Assembly: GCF_030296675.1 (NCBI RefSeq)
Contig: NZ_AP027736.1
Coordinates: 2,480,001-2,544,000 of the forward strand
Source: Demequina sediminis
Lineage (GTDB): Bacteria; Actinomycetota; Actinomycetes; Actinomycetales; Demequinaceae
Direction: 5' to 3'
Length of the DNA: 64,000 nt
Below the pieces are notes generated by a model. It saw nothing but the letters and a program-made list of their open reading frames with translations. It ran no database searches and was not told the DNA's origin. Position numbers and translations under genes: made by a program. Of the stretch, positions 11,066 through 20,062 are shown piece by piece; position 1 is the first letter of the stretch, and each line of letters opens with the position of its first letter.

Positions 11066-11625
11066 TGGCCACCGCGACCACTACTCCTCGTCTGAAGGAG
11101 AAGTACCGCAACGAGATCATCGCGCAGCTGCGCGAGGAGTTCGGGCACGAGAACATCAACCAGGTTGCCGGGCTGACCAAGGTCGTCGTCAACATGGGTG
11201 TGGGCGACGCGGCGAAGGACTCGAAGCTCATCGAGGGCGCCATCGCCGATCTCACCGCGATCACCGGGCAGAAGCCGCAGGTCACCAAGGCTCGCAAGTC
11301 CATCGCGCAGTTCAAGCTGCGCGAGGGTCAGCCGATCGGCGCGCACGTCACGCTGCGCGGCGACCGCATGTGGGAGTTCCTCGACCGACTGCTGTCGGTC
11401 GCGCTTCCCCGCATCCGTGACTTCCGCGGCCTCAGCCCCAAGCAGTTCGACGGTCATGGCAACTACACCTTCGGTCTCAACGAGCAGTCGATGTTCCACG
11501 AGATCAACCAGGACAAGATCGACCGCGTGCGTGGCATGGACATCACGATCGTGACCTCCGCCACCACCGACGACGAGGGCCGCTCGCTGCTCAAGCAGCT
11601 GGGCTTCCCGTTCAAGGAGAAGTAG
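11065..11625 (+). CDS. rplE: 50S ribosomal protein L5
   Basis: L5 binds 5S rRNA and contacts the P-site tRNA. The 186-residue protein includes [34 protein letters not shown] and the [20 protein letters not shown] block. Full length and intact, immediately before rpsN. Confidence 0.97.
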   Translation: MATATTTPRLKEKYRNEIIAQLREEFGHENINQVAGLTKVVVNMGVGDAAKDSKLIEGAIADLTAITGQKPQVTKARKSIAQFKLREGQPIGAHVTLRGDRMWEFLDRLLSVALPRIRDFRGLSPKQFDGHGNYTFGLNEQSMFHEINQDKIDRVRGMDITIVTSATTDDEGRSLLKQLGFPFKEK

Positions 11626-11628
11626 GAC

Positions 11629-11814
11629 ATGGCCAAGACCGCGCTGAAGAACAAGGCCGCCGGCAAGCAGAAGTTCGCCGTCCGCGCCTACACCCGGTGC
11701 CAGCGGTGCGGACGTCCGCACTCGGTGTACCGCAAGTTCGGCCTCTGCCGCGTGTGCTTCCGCGAGATGGCTCACCGCGGTGAGCTTCCCGGCATCACCA
11801 AGAGCAGCTGGTAA
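11629..11814 (+). CDS. rpsN: 30S ribosomal protein S14, zinc-binding (C+) type
   Basis: S14 completes the 30S head. This 61-residue version has the four-cysteine zinc ribbon, CQRCGRPH and [12 protein letters not shown]. The C+ form is typical when zinc is not limiting; many actinobacteria carry a second, zinc-independent copy elsewhere, which is not in this window. Starts three bases after rplE. Confidence 0.97.
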   Translation: MAKTALKNKAAGKQKFAVRAYTRCQRCGRPHSVYRKFGLCRVCFREMAHRGELPGITKSSW

Positions 11815-11871
11815 ACCACTACGCCACAGGTCCCCTTCGGGGAAACCACGGCGAGGAAGAGTTCAAGACTC

Positions 11872-12270
11872 ATGACGATGACTGATCCCATCGCAGACAT
11901 GCTCACGCGTCTGCGCAACGCGAATGCGGCCTACCACGAGACCGTGGCCATGCCTCACTCGAAGCTCAAGTCGAGCATCGCGGCGATCCTGGAGGCGGAG
12001 GGCTACATTGCTGGCTCGACCGTCACCGACGCCGAGGTTGGCAAGACGCTGACGCTCACGCTCAAGTACGGCCCCAACCGCGAGCGTTCGCTCGCCGGCG
12101 TGCGCCGTGTCTCGAAGCCCGGCCTGCGCGTGTACGCGAAGTCGACCAACCTGCCGAAGGTCCTTGGCGGCCTCGGCGTGGCCATCCTGTCCACCTCCTC
12201 GGGTCTCCTCACGGACCGCGAGGCCGAAAAGAAGGGCGTCGGCGGCGAGGTCGTCGCGTTCGTCTGGTAA
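11872..12270 (+). CDS. rpsH: 30S ribosomal protein S8
   Basis: S8 binds the central domain of 16S rRNA and is the known repressor of the spc operon in Escherichia coli. The 132-residue protein begins [18 protein letters not shown] and contains [14 protein letters not shown] and [13 protein letters not shown] second ATG at 11878 is possible. The 57 bases before it contain a short CCCCTTCGGGG hairpin. Confidence 0.97.
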   Translation: MTMTDPIADMLTRLRNANAAYHETVAMPHSKLKSSIAAILEAEGYIAGSTVTDAEVGKTLTLTLKYGPNRERSLAGVRRVSKPGLRVYAKSTNLPKVLGGLGVAILSTSSGLLTDREAEKKGVGGEVVAFVW

Positions 12271-12291
12271 CCGGAAAGGAGAACAAGAGCA

Positions 12292-12828
12292 ATGTCCCGC
12301 ATTGGCAAGATCCCCGTTCCGGTCCCGGCCGGGGTGGACATCACCATCGACGGCGCCGACGTCACGGTGAAGGGCCCCAAGGGCACCCTCTCCCACACCG
12401 TCGCCGCCCCCATCACGGTCGAGCGGGGTGACGAGGCCCTCGAGGTCAAGCGCCCCAACGACGAGCGTGTCTCGAAGTCGCTTCACGGACTCACGCGCAC
12501 CCTGATCGCCAACATGGTGACGGGTGTGACCACGGGTTACGAGAAGAAGCTCGAGATCGTCGGCACCGGTTACCGCGTGGCGCTGAAGGGCTCGGACCTC
12601 GAGTTCGCGCTCGGCTTCTCGCACCCGGTCGTCGTGACCCCGCCGGAGGGCATCACCTTCACGGTCGAGAGCCCCACCCGCTTCACCGTTGTTGGCATCA
12701 GCAAGCAGCAGGTGGGCGAGGTCGCCGCGAACATCCGCAAGATTCGCAAGCCCGAGCCTTACAAGGGCAAGGGTGTCCGCTACGCCGGCGAGAACGTGCG
12801 CCGCAAGGCAGGAAAGACGGGTAAGTAA
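12292..12828 (+). CDS. rplF: 50S ribosomal protein L6
   Basis: L6 lies near the factor-binding site of the 50S subunit. The 178 residues start [15 protein letters not shown] and hold both L6 repeats, ending with the conserved [18 protein letters not shown] block. GGAAAGGAGAA is its binding site. Intact. Confidence 0.97.
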   Translation: MSRIGKIPVPVPAGVDITIDGADVTVKGPKGTLSHTVAAPITVERGDEALEVKRPNDERVSKSLHGLTRTLIANMVTGVTTGYEKKLEIVGTGYRVALKGSDLEFALGFSHPVVVTPPEGITFTVESPTRFTVVGISKQQVGEVAANIRKIRKPEPYKGKGVRYAGENVRRKAGKTGK

Positions 12829-12831
12829 GAC

Positions 12832-13203
12832 ATGGGTATCGCAATCAAGGGCAAGGGCAAGGCGATTCAGCGCAAGCGTCGCCACTTCCGCCTGCGCAAG
12901 AAGATCTCCGGCACCACCGCCCGTCCCCGCCTCGTCGTGACGCGTTCGGCGCGCCACATGGTCGCGCAGATCGTCGACGACACCGTGGGCAAGACCCTGG
13001 CTTCCGCGTCGACCCTCGAGGCCGACGTGCGTGCGCTGGACGGCGACAAGACGGCCAAGGCCTCGAAGGTCGGCCAGCTGGTCGCCGAGCGTGCCAAGGC
13101 CGCGGGCATCGACGCCGTGGTCTTCGATCGTGGCGGCAACAAGTACCACGGCCGCGTGGCTGCCGTGGCGGACGGCGCCCGAGAGGCGGGCCTCGCCCTC
13201 TAG
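12832..13203 (+). CDS. rplR: 50S ribosomal protein L18
   Basis: L18 binds 5S rRNA with L5 and L25. The 123-residue product has [34 protein letters not shown] and the C-terminal [20 protein letters not shown] block. Three bases from rplF. Confidence 0.97.
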   Translation: MGIAIKGKGKAIQRKRRHFRLRKKISGTTARPRLVVTRSARHMVAQIVDDTVGKTLASASTLEADVRALDGDKTAKASKVGQLVAERAKAAGIDAVVFDRGGNKYHGRVAAVADGAREAGLAL

Positions 13204-13226
13204 GGCGCGGCCAGGAGTGAGGAATT

Positions 13227-13796
13227 ATGGCTGACAACAACAGCGGCCGTCGCGGCGGAAACCGTCGCGACTCTGAGCCGGAGAACAAGTTCGTCGAGCG
13301 CGTCGTCACCATCAACCGCGTCGCCAAGGTCGTGAAGGGCGGTCGTCGCTTCAGCTTCACCGCGCTCGTGGTCGTGGGCGATGGCGAGGGCAACGTCGGC
13401 ATCGGCTACGGCAAGGCGAAGGAGGTGCCGGCCGCGATCTCGAAGGGTGTCGAGGAGGCCAAGCGCAGCTTCTTCCGCGTCCCGCGCATCCAGGGCACCA
13501 TCCCGCACGCCGTGCAGGGTGAGGCCGCCGCGGGCGTCGTGTTCCTGCGCCCCGCGTCCCCGGGTACCGGCGTGATCGCCGGTGGTCCGGTGCGCGCCGT
13601 GCTCGAGTGCGCCGGCATCCACGACGTGCTGAGCAAGTCGCTCGGCTCGTCCAACGCGATCAACATCGTGCACGCGACCGTCGATGCCCTCAAGCGCCTC
13701 GAGCGCCCCGAGGCCGTCGCCGCCCGCCGTGGCAAGGCCGTGGAGGACGTGGCTCCCGCCGCGATGCTCCGCGCCCAGGCAGCGGGGGTGAAGTAG
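13227..13796 (+). CDS. rpsE: 30S ribosomal protein S5
   Basis: S5 helps form the mRNA entry channel and affects accuracy. The 189 residues contain [36 protein letters not shown] and the [19 protein letters not shown] block. Spectinomycin-contact residues in the N-terminal loop look unchanged. Full length. Confidence 0.97.
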   Translation: MADNNSGRRGGNRRDSEPENKFVERVVTINRVAKVVKGGRRFSFTALVVVGDGEGNVGIGYGKAKEVPAAISKGVEEAKRSFFRVPRIQGTIPHAVQGEAAAGVVFLRPASPGTGVIAGGPVRAVLECAGIHDVLSKSLGSSNAINIVHATVDALKRLERPEAVAARRGKAVEDVAPAAMLRAQAAGVK

Positions 13797-13798
13797 TC

Positions 13799-13981
13799 AT
13801 GGCACGACTCAAGGTCGTTCAGAAGAAGTCGGCGATCGGCACCAAGCCGCAGCACCGCGAGACCCTGCGGTCGCTCGGCCTCAAGCGAATCGGCGACATC
13901 GTCGTCAAGGAGGACCGTCCCGAGATCCGCGGGATGGTCAAGGCGGTTGACCACCTGGTCACCGTTGAGGAGGTTGACTGA
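13799..13981 (+). CDS. rpmD: 50S ribosomal protein L30
   Basis: A 60-residue product, [14 protein letters not shown] followed by [16 protein letters not shown] and the HLVTVEEVD end, which is the whole L30 fold. ATG 13799 is two bases after the rpsE stop. The TGA overlaps the ATG of rplO. Confidence 0.96.
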   Translation: MARLKVVQKKSAIGTKPQHRETLRSLGLKRIGDIVVKEDRPEIRGMVKAVDHLVTVEEVD

Positions 13982-14682
13982 TGGCTGAGGCCAAGAAGCC
14001 GGTCGAGGAGACCGCCGAGAAGGCTGCTCCCGCCAAGAAGCCGGCCGCCAAGAAGGCTCCGGCCAAGGCTGCGGCTGACAAGCCCGCCGCCAAGAAGCCG
14101 GCCGCCAAGAAGGCACCCGCCACCGCTGCGGCTGACAAGCCCGCCGCGAAGGCGAAGGCCGACGAGGCGAAGCCTGCCGCGAAGAAGCCGGCCGCCAAGA
14201 AGGCCGAGCCCAAGGTCCAGGAGCCCGTGGAGAAGGTGTCGACCCTCAAGGTCCACCACCTCCGTCCTGCCGCCGGCGCACACACCAAGAAGACCCGTGT
14301 GGGTCGTGGTGAGGCGTCGAAGGGTAAGACCGCGGGCCGCGGTACCAAGGGCACCGGTGCTCGCTACCAGGTTCCGGAGCGCTTCGAGGGTGGCCAGACG
14401 CCCATCCACATGCGCATCCCGAAGCTGCGTGGCTTCAAGAACCCGTTCAAGGTGTACTACCAGGTCGTCAACGTGGGTCAGCTCGGCGAGCTGTTCCCCA
14501 AGGGCGGCGAGGTCACCAAGTCCGACCTCGTGGCGAAGGGCGCCGTGCGGCGCAACCAGCCCGTCAAGGTCCTGGGCGAGGGCGAGATCTCTGTGAAGGT
14601 CACGCTGGTGGACGCCGATAAGGTCTCGCAGTCAGCGAAGACCAAGATCGAGGCCGCGGGCGGCTCGGTCAACGAGGGCTAG
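13981..14682 (+). CDS. rplO: 50S ribosomal protein L15 with a long lysine/alanine/proline N-terminal extension
   Basis: L15 is a late-assembling 50S protein of about 145-150 residues in most bacteria; this product has 233. Residues from about 85 on form normal L15 ([20 protein letters not shown], then [20 protein letters not shown]). The first 80 or so residues are repeats of KPAAKKAPA and DKPAAK, like the tails of actinobacterial histone-like proteins. The start at 13981 overlaps the rpmD stop, which supports translation of the extension. An internal GTG near 14236 could also start a normal-size L15, but the upstream frame stays open and lysine-rich. Confidence 0.9.
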   Translation: MAEAKKPVEETAEKAAPAKKPAAKKAPAKAAADKPAAKKPAAKKAPATAAADKPAAKAKADEAKPAAKKPAAKKAEPKVQEPVEKVSTLKVHHLRPAAGAHTKKTRVGRGEASKGKTAGRGTKGTGARYQVPERFEGGQTPIHMRIPKLRGFKNPFKVYYQVVNVGQLGELFPKGGEVTKSDLVAKGAVRRNQPVKVLGEGEISVKVTLVDADKVSQSAKTKIEAAGGSVNEG

Positions 14683-14688
14683 TATCGC

Positions 14689-14718
14689 ACCGGGCCCGTC
14701 CTGAGGGACGGGCCCGGT
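14689..14718 (+). terminator. Hairpin between rplO and secY
   Basis: A perfect 13-bp stem (14689-14701 with 14706-14718) and TGAG loop, seven bases after the rplO stop. It is strong enough to act as a terminator. Because secY follows in the same direction, it may give partial termination and lower expression of secY-adk-map relative to the ribosomal genes. Confidence 0.8.
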
Positions 14719-14759
14719 CGCGTATCCTCGTCTTCTCAATACCCCGCACTGGAGGATCA

Positions 14760-16058
14760 ATGCTGAGTGGCTTCGTGAGTGCGTTCCGCACCCCGGACTT
14801 GCGGAAGAAGCTCCTCTTCACGCTTGGCATCATTGCCATCTACCGCCTGGGTGTGTCGATTCCGACCCCGGGCGTCGACTTTGGCAACGTCGAACTGTGT
14901 CTCAACCAGACGAGCACGAACACGGCGTTCCAGATCCTCAACCTCTTCTCCGGCGGCGCGCTGCTGCAGCTCTCGGTCTTCGCGCTCGGCATCATGCCGT
15001 ACATCACCGCGTCGATCATGGTGCAGCTGCTGCGCGTGCTGATCCCTCGCTTCGAGACCCTCTACAAGGAGGGCGCCGAGGGCCAGGCCACGCTCACGCA
15101 GTACACCCGCTACATCACCGTGGGCTTCGCCGCGATCCAGTCGGCCTCGTACATCACGATGGCGCGCAACGGGGTGTTCTTCCCCGGCTGCTCGGTGCCC
15201 GTGATCCCGAACGACACGTGGAACGTCATCCTCATCATGGTCCTCACCATGACGGCGGGCACGGTGTTCATCATGTGGCTCGGCGAGCGCATCACCGAGC
15301 GTGGCGTCGGCAACGGCATGTCGCTGCTCATCTTCACCTCGATCGCCGCCTCGTTCCCCGGTGCGGCCATGACCATCTGGAACTCCTCGAACGGCCCGGC
15401 GAACTCGCTGATTGTGGCGCTCGTGGTCCTCGTGGTGATCGTTGCGGTGGTCTACGTCGAGCAGTCGCAGCGCCGCATCCCCGTGCAGTATGCGAAGCGC
15501 ATGGTGGGCCGCAAGATGCTCGGCGGGTCCTCGACCTACATCCCGCTGAAGATCAACATGGCGGGCATCATCCCCGTGATCTTCGCGTCCTCGCTGCTCA
15601 TGATCCCGCAGGTGATCCGTCAGTTCCAGGGCAACGACCCGTCCGAGTGGATGGTGTGGCTCGAGAACAACATCGCGGATCCCGGGGCCCCGCTCCACAT
15701 CGCGCTGTACACGCTGCTGATCGTGTTCTTCGCGTACTTTTACACCGCGATCACGTTCAACCCGACTGAGGTCGCAGACAACATGAAGAAGTACGGCGGC
15801 TTCATTCCCGGCATCCGTCCGGGGACCCCGACCGCCGACTTCCTCGACTACGTGCTGTCGCGCATCACCGCGGCCGGTTCGCTGTATCTCGCGATCGTCG
15901 CGCTGGCGCCCACACTGGTGTTCGTCGCGCTGGGCCTGTCGACCTCGATCCCCTTCGGCGGTGCCTCGGTGCTGATCCTCGTGGGAGTGGGACTCGACAC
16001 CGTCAAGCGCATCCAGTCGCAGCTCGAACAGCGTCACTACGAAGGGTTCCTCAAGTAA
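14760..16058 (+). CDS. secY: Preprotein translocase subunit SecY
   Basis: SecY forms the protein-conducting channel in the cytoplasmic membrane with SecE and SecG. The 432-residue protein has ten predicted membrane spans, the start FRTPDLRKKLLFTLGIIAIYRLG, the plug region after it, and the GVGNGMSLLIF and GGFIPGIRPGTPTADFL blocks. GGAGG precedes the ATG. The stop overlaps the adk start. Confidence 0.97.
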   Translation: MLSGFVSAFRTPDLRKKLLFTLGIIAIYRLGVSIPTPGVDFGNVELCLNQTSTNTAFQILNLFSGGALLQLSVFALGIMPYITASIMVQLLRVLIPRFETLYKEGAEGQATLTQYTRYITVGFAAIQSASYITMARNGVFFPGCSVPVIPNDTWNVILIMVLTMTAGTVFIMWLGERITERGVGNGMSLLIFTSIAASFPGAAMTIWNSSNGPANSLIVALVVLVVIVAVVYVEQSQRRIPVQYAKRMVGRKMLGGSSTYIPLKINMAGIIPVIFASSLLMIPQVIRQFQGNDPSEWMVWLENNIADPGAPLHIALYTLLIVFFAYFYTAITFNPTEVADNMKKYGGFIPGIRPGTPTADFLDYVLSRITAAGSLYLAIVALAPTLVFVALGLSTSIPFGGASVLILVGVGLDTVKRIQSQLEQRHYEGFLK

Positions 16059-16621
16059 TGCGTGCAGTACTCCTCGGTCCTCCCGGTGCGGGCAAGGGCA
16101 CTCAGGCCGCCCGCCTCTCGGAGCGGTTCGGCGTCCCGGCGATCTCGACCGGCGACATCTTCCGTGCGAACGTCAAGGGCGGCACCCCGCTCGGGCGCCG
16201 TGCGCAGGAGTACATGAACGCCGGGGCCCTGGTCCCCGACGAGGTCACCAATGCGATGGTGCGGGCGCGCCTGGAAGAGGACGATGCCGCGGCTGGCTTC
16301 CTCCTCGACGGGTACCCGCGCAATCCAGAGCAGGCGGTCGAGCTGGACTCGATGCTCGGCGACCTTGGCGTCGCGCTCGACGTCGCGATTGAGTTGACCG
16401 CGGATGTCGACGAGGTCACGGCGCGGCTGCTCAAGCGCGCCGAGATCGAGGGACGCGCGGATGACACCGAGCCGGTGATTCGCAAGCGCCTCGAGGTCTA
16501 CGCAACCTCGACCGCCCCGCTCACCGCGTTCTACGCCGGCCGCGGCCTGCTCGTGCAGGTCGACGGACTCGGCGACATCGACGAGGTCACCGCACGACTC
16601 GTCGCCGCCGTCGCGCGCTGA
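16058..16621 (+). CDS. adk: Adenylate kinase
   Basis: Catalyses ATP + AMP to 2 ADP. The 187-residue form has the P-loop GPPGAGKGTQA at residues 7-17, the AMP site STGDIFR, and FLLDGYPRN. It is the short type in which the zinc-lid domain is reduced to a loop, as in other actinobacteria. Start overlaps the secY stop (TAATG). Confidence 0.96.
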   Translation: MRAVLLGPPGAGKGTQAARLSERFGVPAISTGDIFRANVKGGTPLGRRAQEYMNAGALVPDEVTNAMVRARLEEDDAAAGFLLDGYPRNPEQAVELDSMLGDLGVALDVAIELTADVDEVTARLLKRAEIEGRADDTEPVIRKRLEVYATSTAPLTAFYAGRGLLVQVDGLGDIDEVTARLVAAVAR

Positions 16622-16624
16622 CCG

Positions 16625-17434
16625 ATGGCGGGACGGATCGAGCTCAAGACCCGCGAGCAGATGCGGGTCATGGCCCGCGCCGGCGTCATCGTCGAGCAGG
16701 CCCTCGCGGCGGCTCAGTCCGCGTGCGTCCCCGGAGCCCGCACCCTCGATGCCGACTCCGCCGCGGCACGCGTGATCGCGGAAGCGGGGGCCACCTCGAA
16801 CTTCCTCGGGTACCACGGCTTCCCTGCCACGGTCTGCATCTCGGTCAATGACGAGGTCGTGCACGGCATCCCCGGTGACCGCGTCCTGGCCCAGGGAGAT
16901 GTCGTCTCGATCGACTGCGGCGCAGTGGTCGAGGGCTGGCACGCCGACAGCGCTCGCACGTTCATCATCGGCGACCCCCTGTCCAAGGCCGATGTCGCGC
17001 TCGTGTCGGCCACCGAGCGCGCGTTGTGGGCAGGTATCGCCGCCCTCGCGACAGCGGAGCGCGTCGCGGAGGTGTCCGCCGCGATCGAGGACGTCGCGGA
17101 TGAGGCGGGACTCCACCCGCTCGAGGGCTATGTGGGCCACGGGATCGGCTCCGCGATGCACATGGAGCCAGACGTCCCCAACTACAGCGTGCGCGGACGC
17201 AGCCCGCGGGTGCGTCCCGGCATGTGCGTCGCGATTGAGCCGATGCTCGTGATCGGTACGCCCGACTCGGCGACGCTGAACGACGAGTGGACTGTGGTGT
17301 CGCTCGACGGCTCCCGGGCCGCCCACTGGGAGCACTCGATTGCCGTGCACGACGACGGAATCTGGGTGCTCACGGCCGCGGACGGCGGGGCGGCACGCCT
17401 GGCCACCCACGGGATTGTCCCCGTCGCGCCGTAG
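16625..17434 (+). CDS. map: Methionine aminopeptidase, type I
   Basis: Removes the initiator methionine from nascent proteins. The 269 residues carry the metal ligands: D in SIDCGAVVEGWHADSART, H in VGHGIGSAMH, E in AIEPMLVIG, and E in WEHSIAV. It starts three bases after adk. The end of map marks the usual border with infA, but here three repeat-protein genes intervene. Confidence 0.96.
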   Translation: MAGRIELKTREQMRVMARAGVIVEQALAAAQSACVPGARTLDADSAAARVIAEAGATSNFLGYHGFPATVCISVNDEVVHGIPGDRVLAQGDVVSIDCGAVVEGWHADSARTFIIGDPLSKADVALVSATERALWAGIAALATAERVAEVSAAIEDVADEAGLHPLEGYVGHGIGSAMHMEPDVPNYSVRGRSPRVRPGMCVAIEPMLVIGTPDSATLNDEWTVVSLDGSRAAHWEHSIAVHDDGIWVLTAADGGAARLATHGIVPVAP

Positions 17435-17551
17435 CGCGCTCGCCGCGCGAGTTCACGCGCCCTTTACATCCGCGCCACGCAGGGGCAACGACCCGGCGAT
17501 AGCCTCCCGATAGCCGGCGGTCTCCACCGTCGGCACGCTGAGGAGGCGGGC

Positions 17552-18181
17552 ATGGCGCGAGGGTTCAATTACGCGCCCGGCGCGAGCGCGGAGGTCGACG
17601 AGGCCGCGCAGCCGGGGCTGTCCAAGGAGCGGCTCACCGCGCTCGGTGGCTCACGCAACGCGATGGTGCGCGAGGCAATCGCACGTCGCGAGGATTGCCC
17701 TTTTGGGTTGATGGTCACGCTCGCGCACGATCATGCGCCGGCGGTGCGGGTGGCGATCGCGAGCAACCCGCGCGTCCTGCACTCCGTGCTCGAGTACCTG
17801 TCGCACGACCGTCATCAGGAGGTTCAGGTCGCGGTCGTGAACAACCCTGCGACCACGCCCGACATCCTGGACGCCCTTGCGGCAAGCCGCAAGGCGGACG
17901 TCCGCGTCGCGGCGGCCGCGGCCCTCGAGGCGCGCGCCGGCGGCACGACAGCTGAGGATCTCCACACGCCGGAACTGCGCGATCGCGTGTTCGAGCAGTC
18001 ACAGGCGCGCCGTCAGGCCATGCTCGAGGCCTCGGCCGAGCAGTCGCTCGCGGCGGCGGCCGACGCCGCGATGAGCGCGGCGACTCCTCCGGCAGCTCCG
18101 GCCAAACCGGTTGAGCCGCTGCCCGCGCGTCCGACGCGTTCCGCGCCGGTGCGCGGCTTCCGGCCGCCCGTCGGCTCGTAG
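17552..18181 (+). CDS. LRV/HEAT-like repeat protein A
   Basis: The 209-residue product has no enzyme motif. Residues 35-130 contain about four helical repeats of 24-26 residues in the leucine-rich-repeat-variant (LRV) style: VREAIARREDCPFGLMVTLAHD, VRVAIASNPRVLHSVLEYLSHD, VQVAVVNNPATTPDILDALAAS, VRVAAAAALEAR. Such stacks usually bind protein. The last 70 residues are rich in Ala, Pro and Arg and look unstructured. GGAGG lies before the ATG. The gene follows map in the same direction with a 117-base gap. Function unknown. Genes B and C downstream are related. Confidence 0.75.
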   Translation: MARGFNYAPGASAEVDEAAQPGLSKERLTALGGSRNAMVREAIARREDCPFGLMVTLAHDHAPAVRVAIASNPRVLHSVLEYLSHDRHQEVQVAVVNNPATTPDILDALAASRKADVRVAAAAALEARAGGTTAEDLHTPELRDRVFEQSQARRQAMLEASAEQSLAAAADAAMSAATPPAAPAKPVEPLPARPTRSAPVRGFRPPVGS

Positions 18182-18325
18182 ACCGCCGCCGTCACCCCCC
18201 GCGTCGCGACCCAGCGCGTGACGGCACCCAGGATTTGCCTGCGCGTCACCCGCCCGCAACCGCGCGGACAGGCGTTGCTCACACCCGCGGCCTAGCCTCG
18301 CCCTCACCAAGGCGAGGAGGTTCGG

Positions 18326-18907
18326 GTGTCGGACGACGGATGGTCCCGTGCCCTCATGGCGGCCTCCGGCGTGCCGGTGGCGAGCGAGGCCCGCGACGAT
18401 GGCGTGCGCGCCGTGGTGATGGAGGCACGCTCCGACGGCCTCGCGCGGTCGCGGATCCTTGAGTTGGCGCAGCACAAGGAGGCGGTGGTGCGGGAGGCGA
18501 TCGCGTCGCGGCCCGACTGTCCGCTCGGCATGCAGGCCGCGCTCGCGCATGACCGAAGGACGTCGGTCAGGGTGTCGCTCGCCGCGGGCGCGGGGCTCGC
18601 CGGATCGATTGCGGCGGTGCTCGTGGGGGATCGCGAGCCGGCGGTCCTCAAGGCGCTCGCGCGCAACGCGGTGACCCCTCGCAACGTGCTCGAGCGGCTC
18701 GCCGTGCATCGGCGCGAGGACGTCGCGCGCCTCGCCCGCCGCGCGCTCGACGGCGTGACCCTGGCGCCCACGCGCTCGGGCGTCCAGGAGATCGAGGAGC
18801 ACCAGGGGGCGCGCACCGCGCCGCCGCGGGAGGTCGCATCGCCGGTGGGGGAGCGCGTCGCACGCGTGCTTGCACCCCGGCCCGCGGTGGGGCCGCGGCA
18901 TCCGTGA
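18326..18907 (+). CDS. LRV/HEAT-like repeat protein B
   Basis: A 193-residue relative of protein A. Residues 48-135 hold LRV-type repeats (VREAIASRPDCPLGMQAALAHD, VRVSLAAGAGLAGSIAAVLVGD, VLKALARNAVTPRNVLERLAVH). The RxDCPxG motif of the first repeat matches A and C. A basic, Ala/Pro-rich tail ends the protein. GTG 18326 is preceded by GCGAGGAGG. A TAGCCT box at 18293 could be a -10. Role unknown; likely a scaffold. Confidence 0.72.
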   Translation: MSDDGWSRALMAASGVPVASEARDDGVRAVVMEARSDGLARSRILELAQHKEAVVREAIASRPDCPLGMQAALAHDRRTSVRVSLAAGAGLAGSIAAVLVGDREPAVLKALARNAVTPRNVLERLAVHRREDVARLARRALDGVTLAPTRSGVQEIEEHQGARTAPPREVASPVGERVARVLAPRPAVGPRHP

Positions 18908-19044
18908 CGCGGTGTCCCGTCTGTCGCGTACGTGGGGCGATGTCTGATTCATCACAATGGTTTGACCAGCCGCCCGGCGATGGTGAGGATACATTCCACA
19001 GCCCGGTGACGATCGCCGGGCGCCGACAGGCGCGGAGGTGAGCG

Positions 19045-19350
19045 ATGGTGGTTCCCGCGAGCGGAGCATCCGAAGACGTGAGGCGCGCCCTCGACGCGGA
19101 TGTGAGCGGCCAGGACCTCCTTCCGTACGCCGTTCACCGCGACCCCTCCGTACGTGCCGCCGTTGCCGCTCGCACCGACTGCCCCATGGGCGCGTTGGTG
19201 TCGCTTGGCCACGACTCGAGCCTCGAGGTCTTGGGCGCACTGCTCGGGAACCCGAAGACGCCGTCGTCCGTGGTGCGCCGCCTCGCGGATCACCGCGATC
19301 CCCGCATCGCGGGACTGGCCGTCCAGCGACTACGCAACGCGTTCCGCTAG
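19045..19350 (+). CDS. LRV/HEAT-like repeat protein C
   Basis: The shortest of the trio, 101 residues, with three repeats and no tail: VRAAVAARTDCPMGALVSLGHD, then VLGALLGNPKTPSSVVRRLADH, then a capping block ending in RNAFR. GGAGGTGAGCG lies just before the ATG. A TTGACC at 18962 could be the -35 of its own promoter, but no good -10 pairs with it. Probably arose by duplication with A and B. Confidence 0.7.
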   Translation: MVVPASGASEDVRRALDADVSGQDLLPYAVHRDPSVRAAVAARTDCPMGALVSLGHDSSLEVLGALLGNPKTPSSVVRRLADHRDPRIAGLAVQRLRNAFR

Positions 19351-19370
19351 GCCGACTCGCGCATCGTCCC

Positions 19371-19392
19371 CCGGCCGAACCCGGCATCGTCC
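19371..19392. repeat. Two direct copies of GCATCGTCC in the LRV-infA gap
   Basis: Copies at 19371-19379 and 19384-19392, each extended by a further C. They lie in non-coding DNA right after protein C. They belong to a motif found at least 27 times in the window, described under findings. Confidence 0.7.
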
Positions 19393-19468
19393 CTCGGGGA
19401 GCCGCAGGATTTCCGCGCCCTCGCGAGTCCGCTCGGTGGCCTCGCGCGGGAGCGACGTCGAGGCCCGG

Positions 19469-19497
19469 TTGAGACCCGCATCCGGATGCCGTATAGT
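19469..19497 (+). promoter_or_regulatory. Promoter of infA and the alpha operon
   Basis: TTGAGA (19469-19474) and TATAGT (19492-19497) with 17 bases between them. Both boxes are one base from consensus. Transcription would begin about 50 bases before infA, so the alpha operon need not depend on the LRV genes for its transcription. Confidence 0.75.
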
Positions 19498-19554
19498 TTT
19501 CCGTTGGGCGTTTTCGCGCGCCCGCATCCGAGTCAATCAACGTTAGCGGAGTTC

Positions 19555-19776
19555 ATGGCCAAGAAAGACGGCGTCATCGAGGTTGAGGGTGTGGTGGTTG
19601 AAGCCCTGCCCAACGCATCGTTCCGAGTGGAGTTGACGAACGGGCACCTGGTGCTCGCTCACATCTCCGGAAAGATGCGCCAGCACTACATCCGAATCCT
19701 CCCCGAGGACCGCGTGGTGGTGGAGCTCAGCCCCTATGACCTGTCCCGCGGCCGCATCGTCTACCGCTACAAGTGA
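19555..19776 (+). CDS. infA: Translation initiation factor IF-1
   Basis: IF-1 blocks the A site during initiation. The 73-residue OB-fold product, [20 protein letters not shown] to [13 protein letters not shown], is complete. A longer open frame exists upstream but the ATG at 19555 gives the universal start. A good promoter lies 58 bases upstream. Confidence 0.97.
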   Translation: MAKKDGVIEVEGVVVEALPNASFRVELTNGHLVLAHISGKMRQHYIRILPEDRVVVELSPYDLSRGRIVYRYK

Positions 19777-19824
19777 GTCGTCGTCGGAGCGCATTCGTGC
19801 GTGACGACGGCGCAGGAAAGAACC

Positions 19825-19938
19825 ATGAAGGTTAAGCCCAGCGTCAAGCCCATCTGCGACAAGTGCAAGGTGATCCGACGCAATGGCCGAGTGATGGTCA
19901 TCTGCGAGAACCTGCGCCACAAGCAGCGTCAGGGCTAG
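19825..19938 (+). CDS. rpmJ: 50S ribosomal protein L36, zinc-binding type
   Basis: A 37-residue product, [20 protein letters not shown] to [11 protein letters not shown], with the C-x2-C, C and H zinc ligands of the C+ form. CAGGAAAG precedes the ATG. Too short for most gene finders, but order infA-rpmJ-rpsM is standard. Confidence 0.96.
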   Translation: MKVKPSVKPICDKCKVIRRNGRVMVICENLRHKQRQG

Positions 19939-19976
19939 ACACACCCAGAAGCATCCTCGTTCGACCCAGCACGAAC

Positions 19977-20015
19977 CCCCGGCTCGGAGGCCGGGGCCCG
20001 CTTCGCTTAAGCGGG
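19977..20015 (+). promoter_or_regulatory. Tandem hairpins between rpmJ and rpsM
   Basis: Two adjoining perfect 7-bp stems: CCCCGGC (19977-19983) with GCCGGGG (19990-19996), then CCCGCTT (19997-20003) with AAGCGGG (20009-20015). They lie in a 124-base gap. They could attenuate transcription or protect the 3' half of the message. Confidence 0.6.
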
Positions 20016-20062
20016 ATGGTCGAGCGTCAGACCTCCGACTACTGATGGAGTAGAACCCCACA

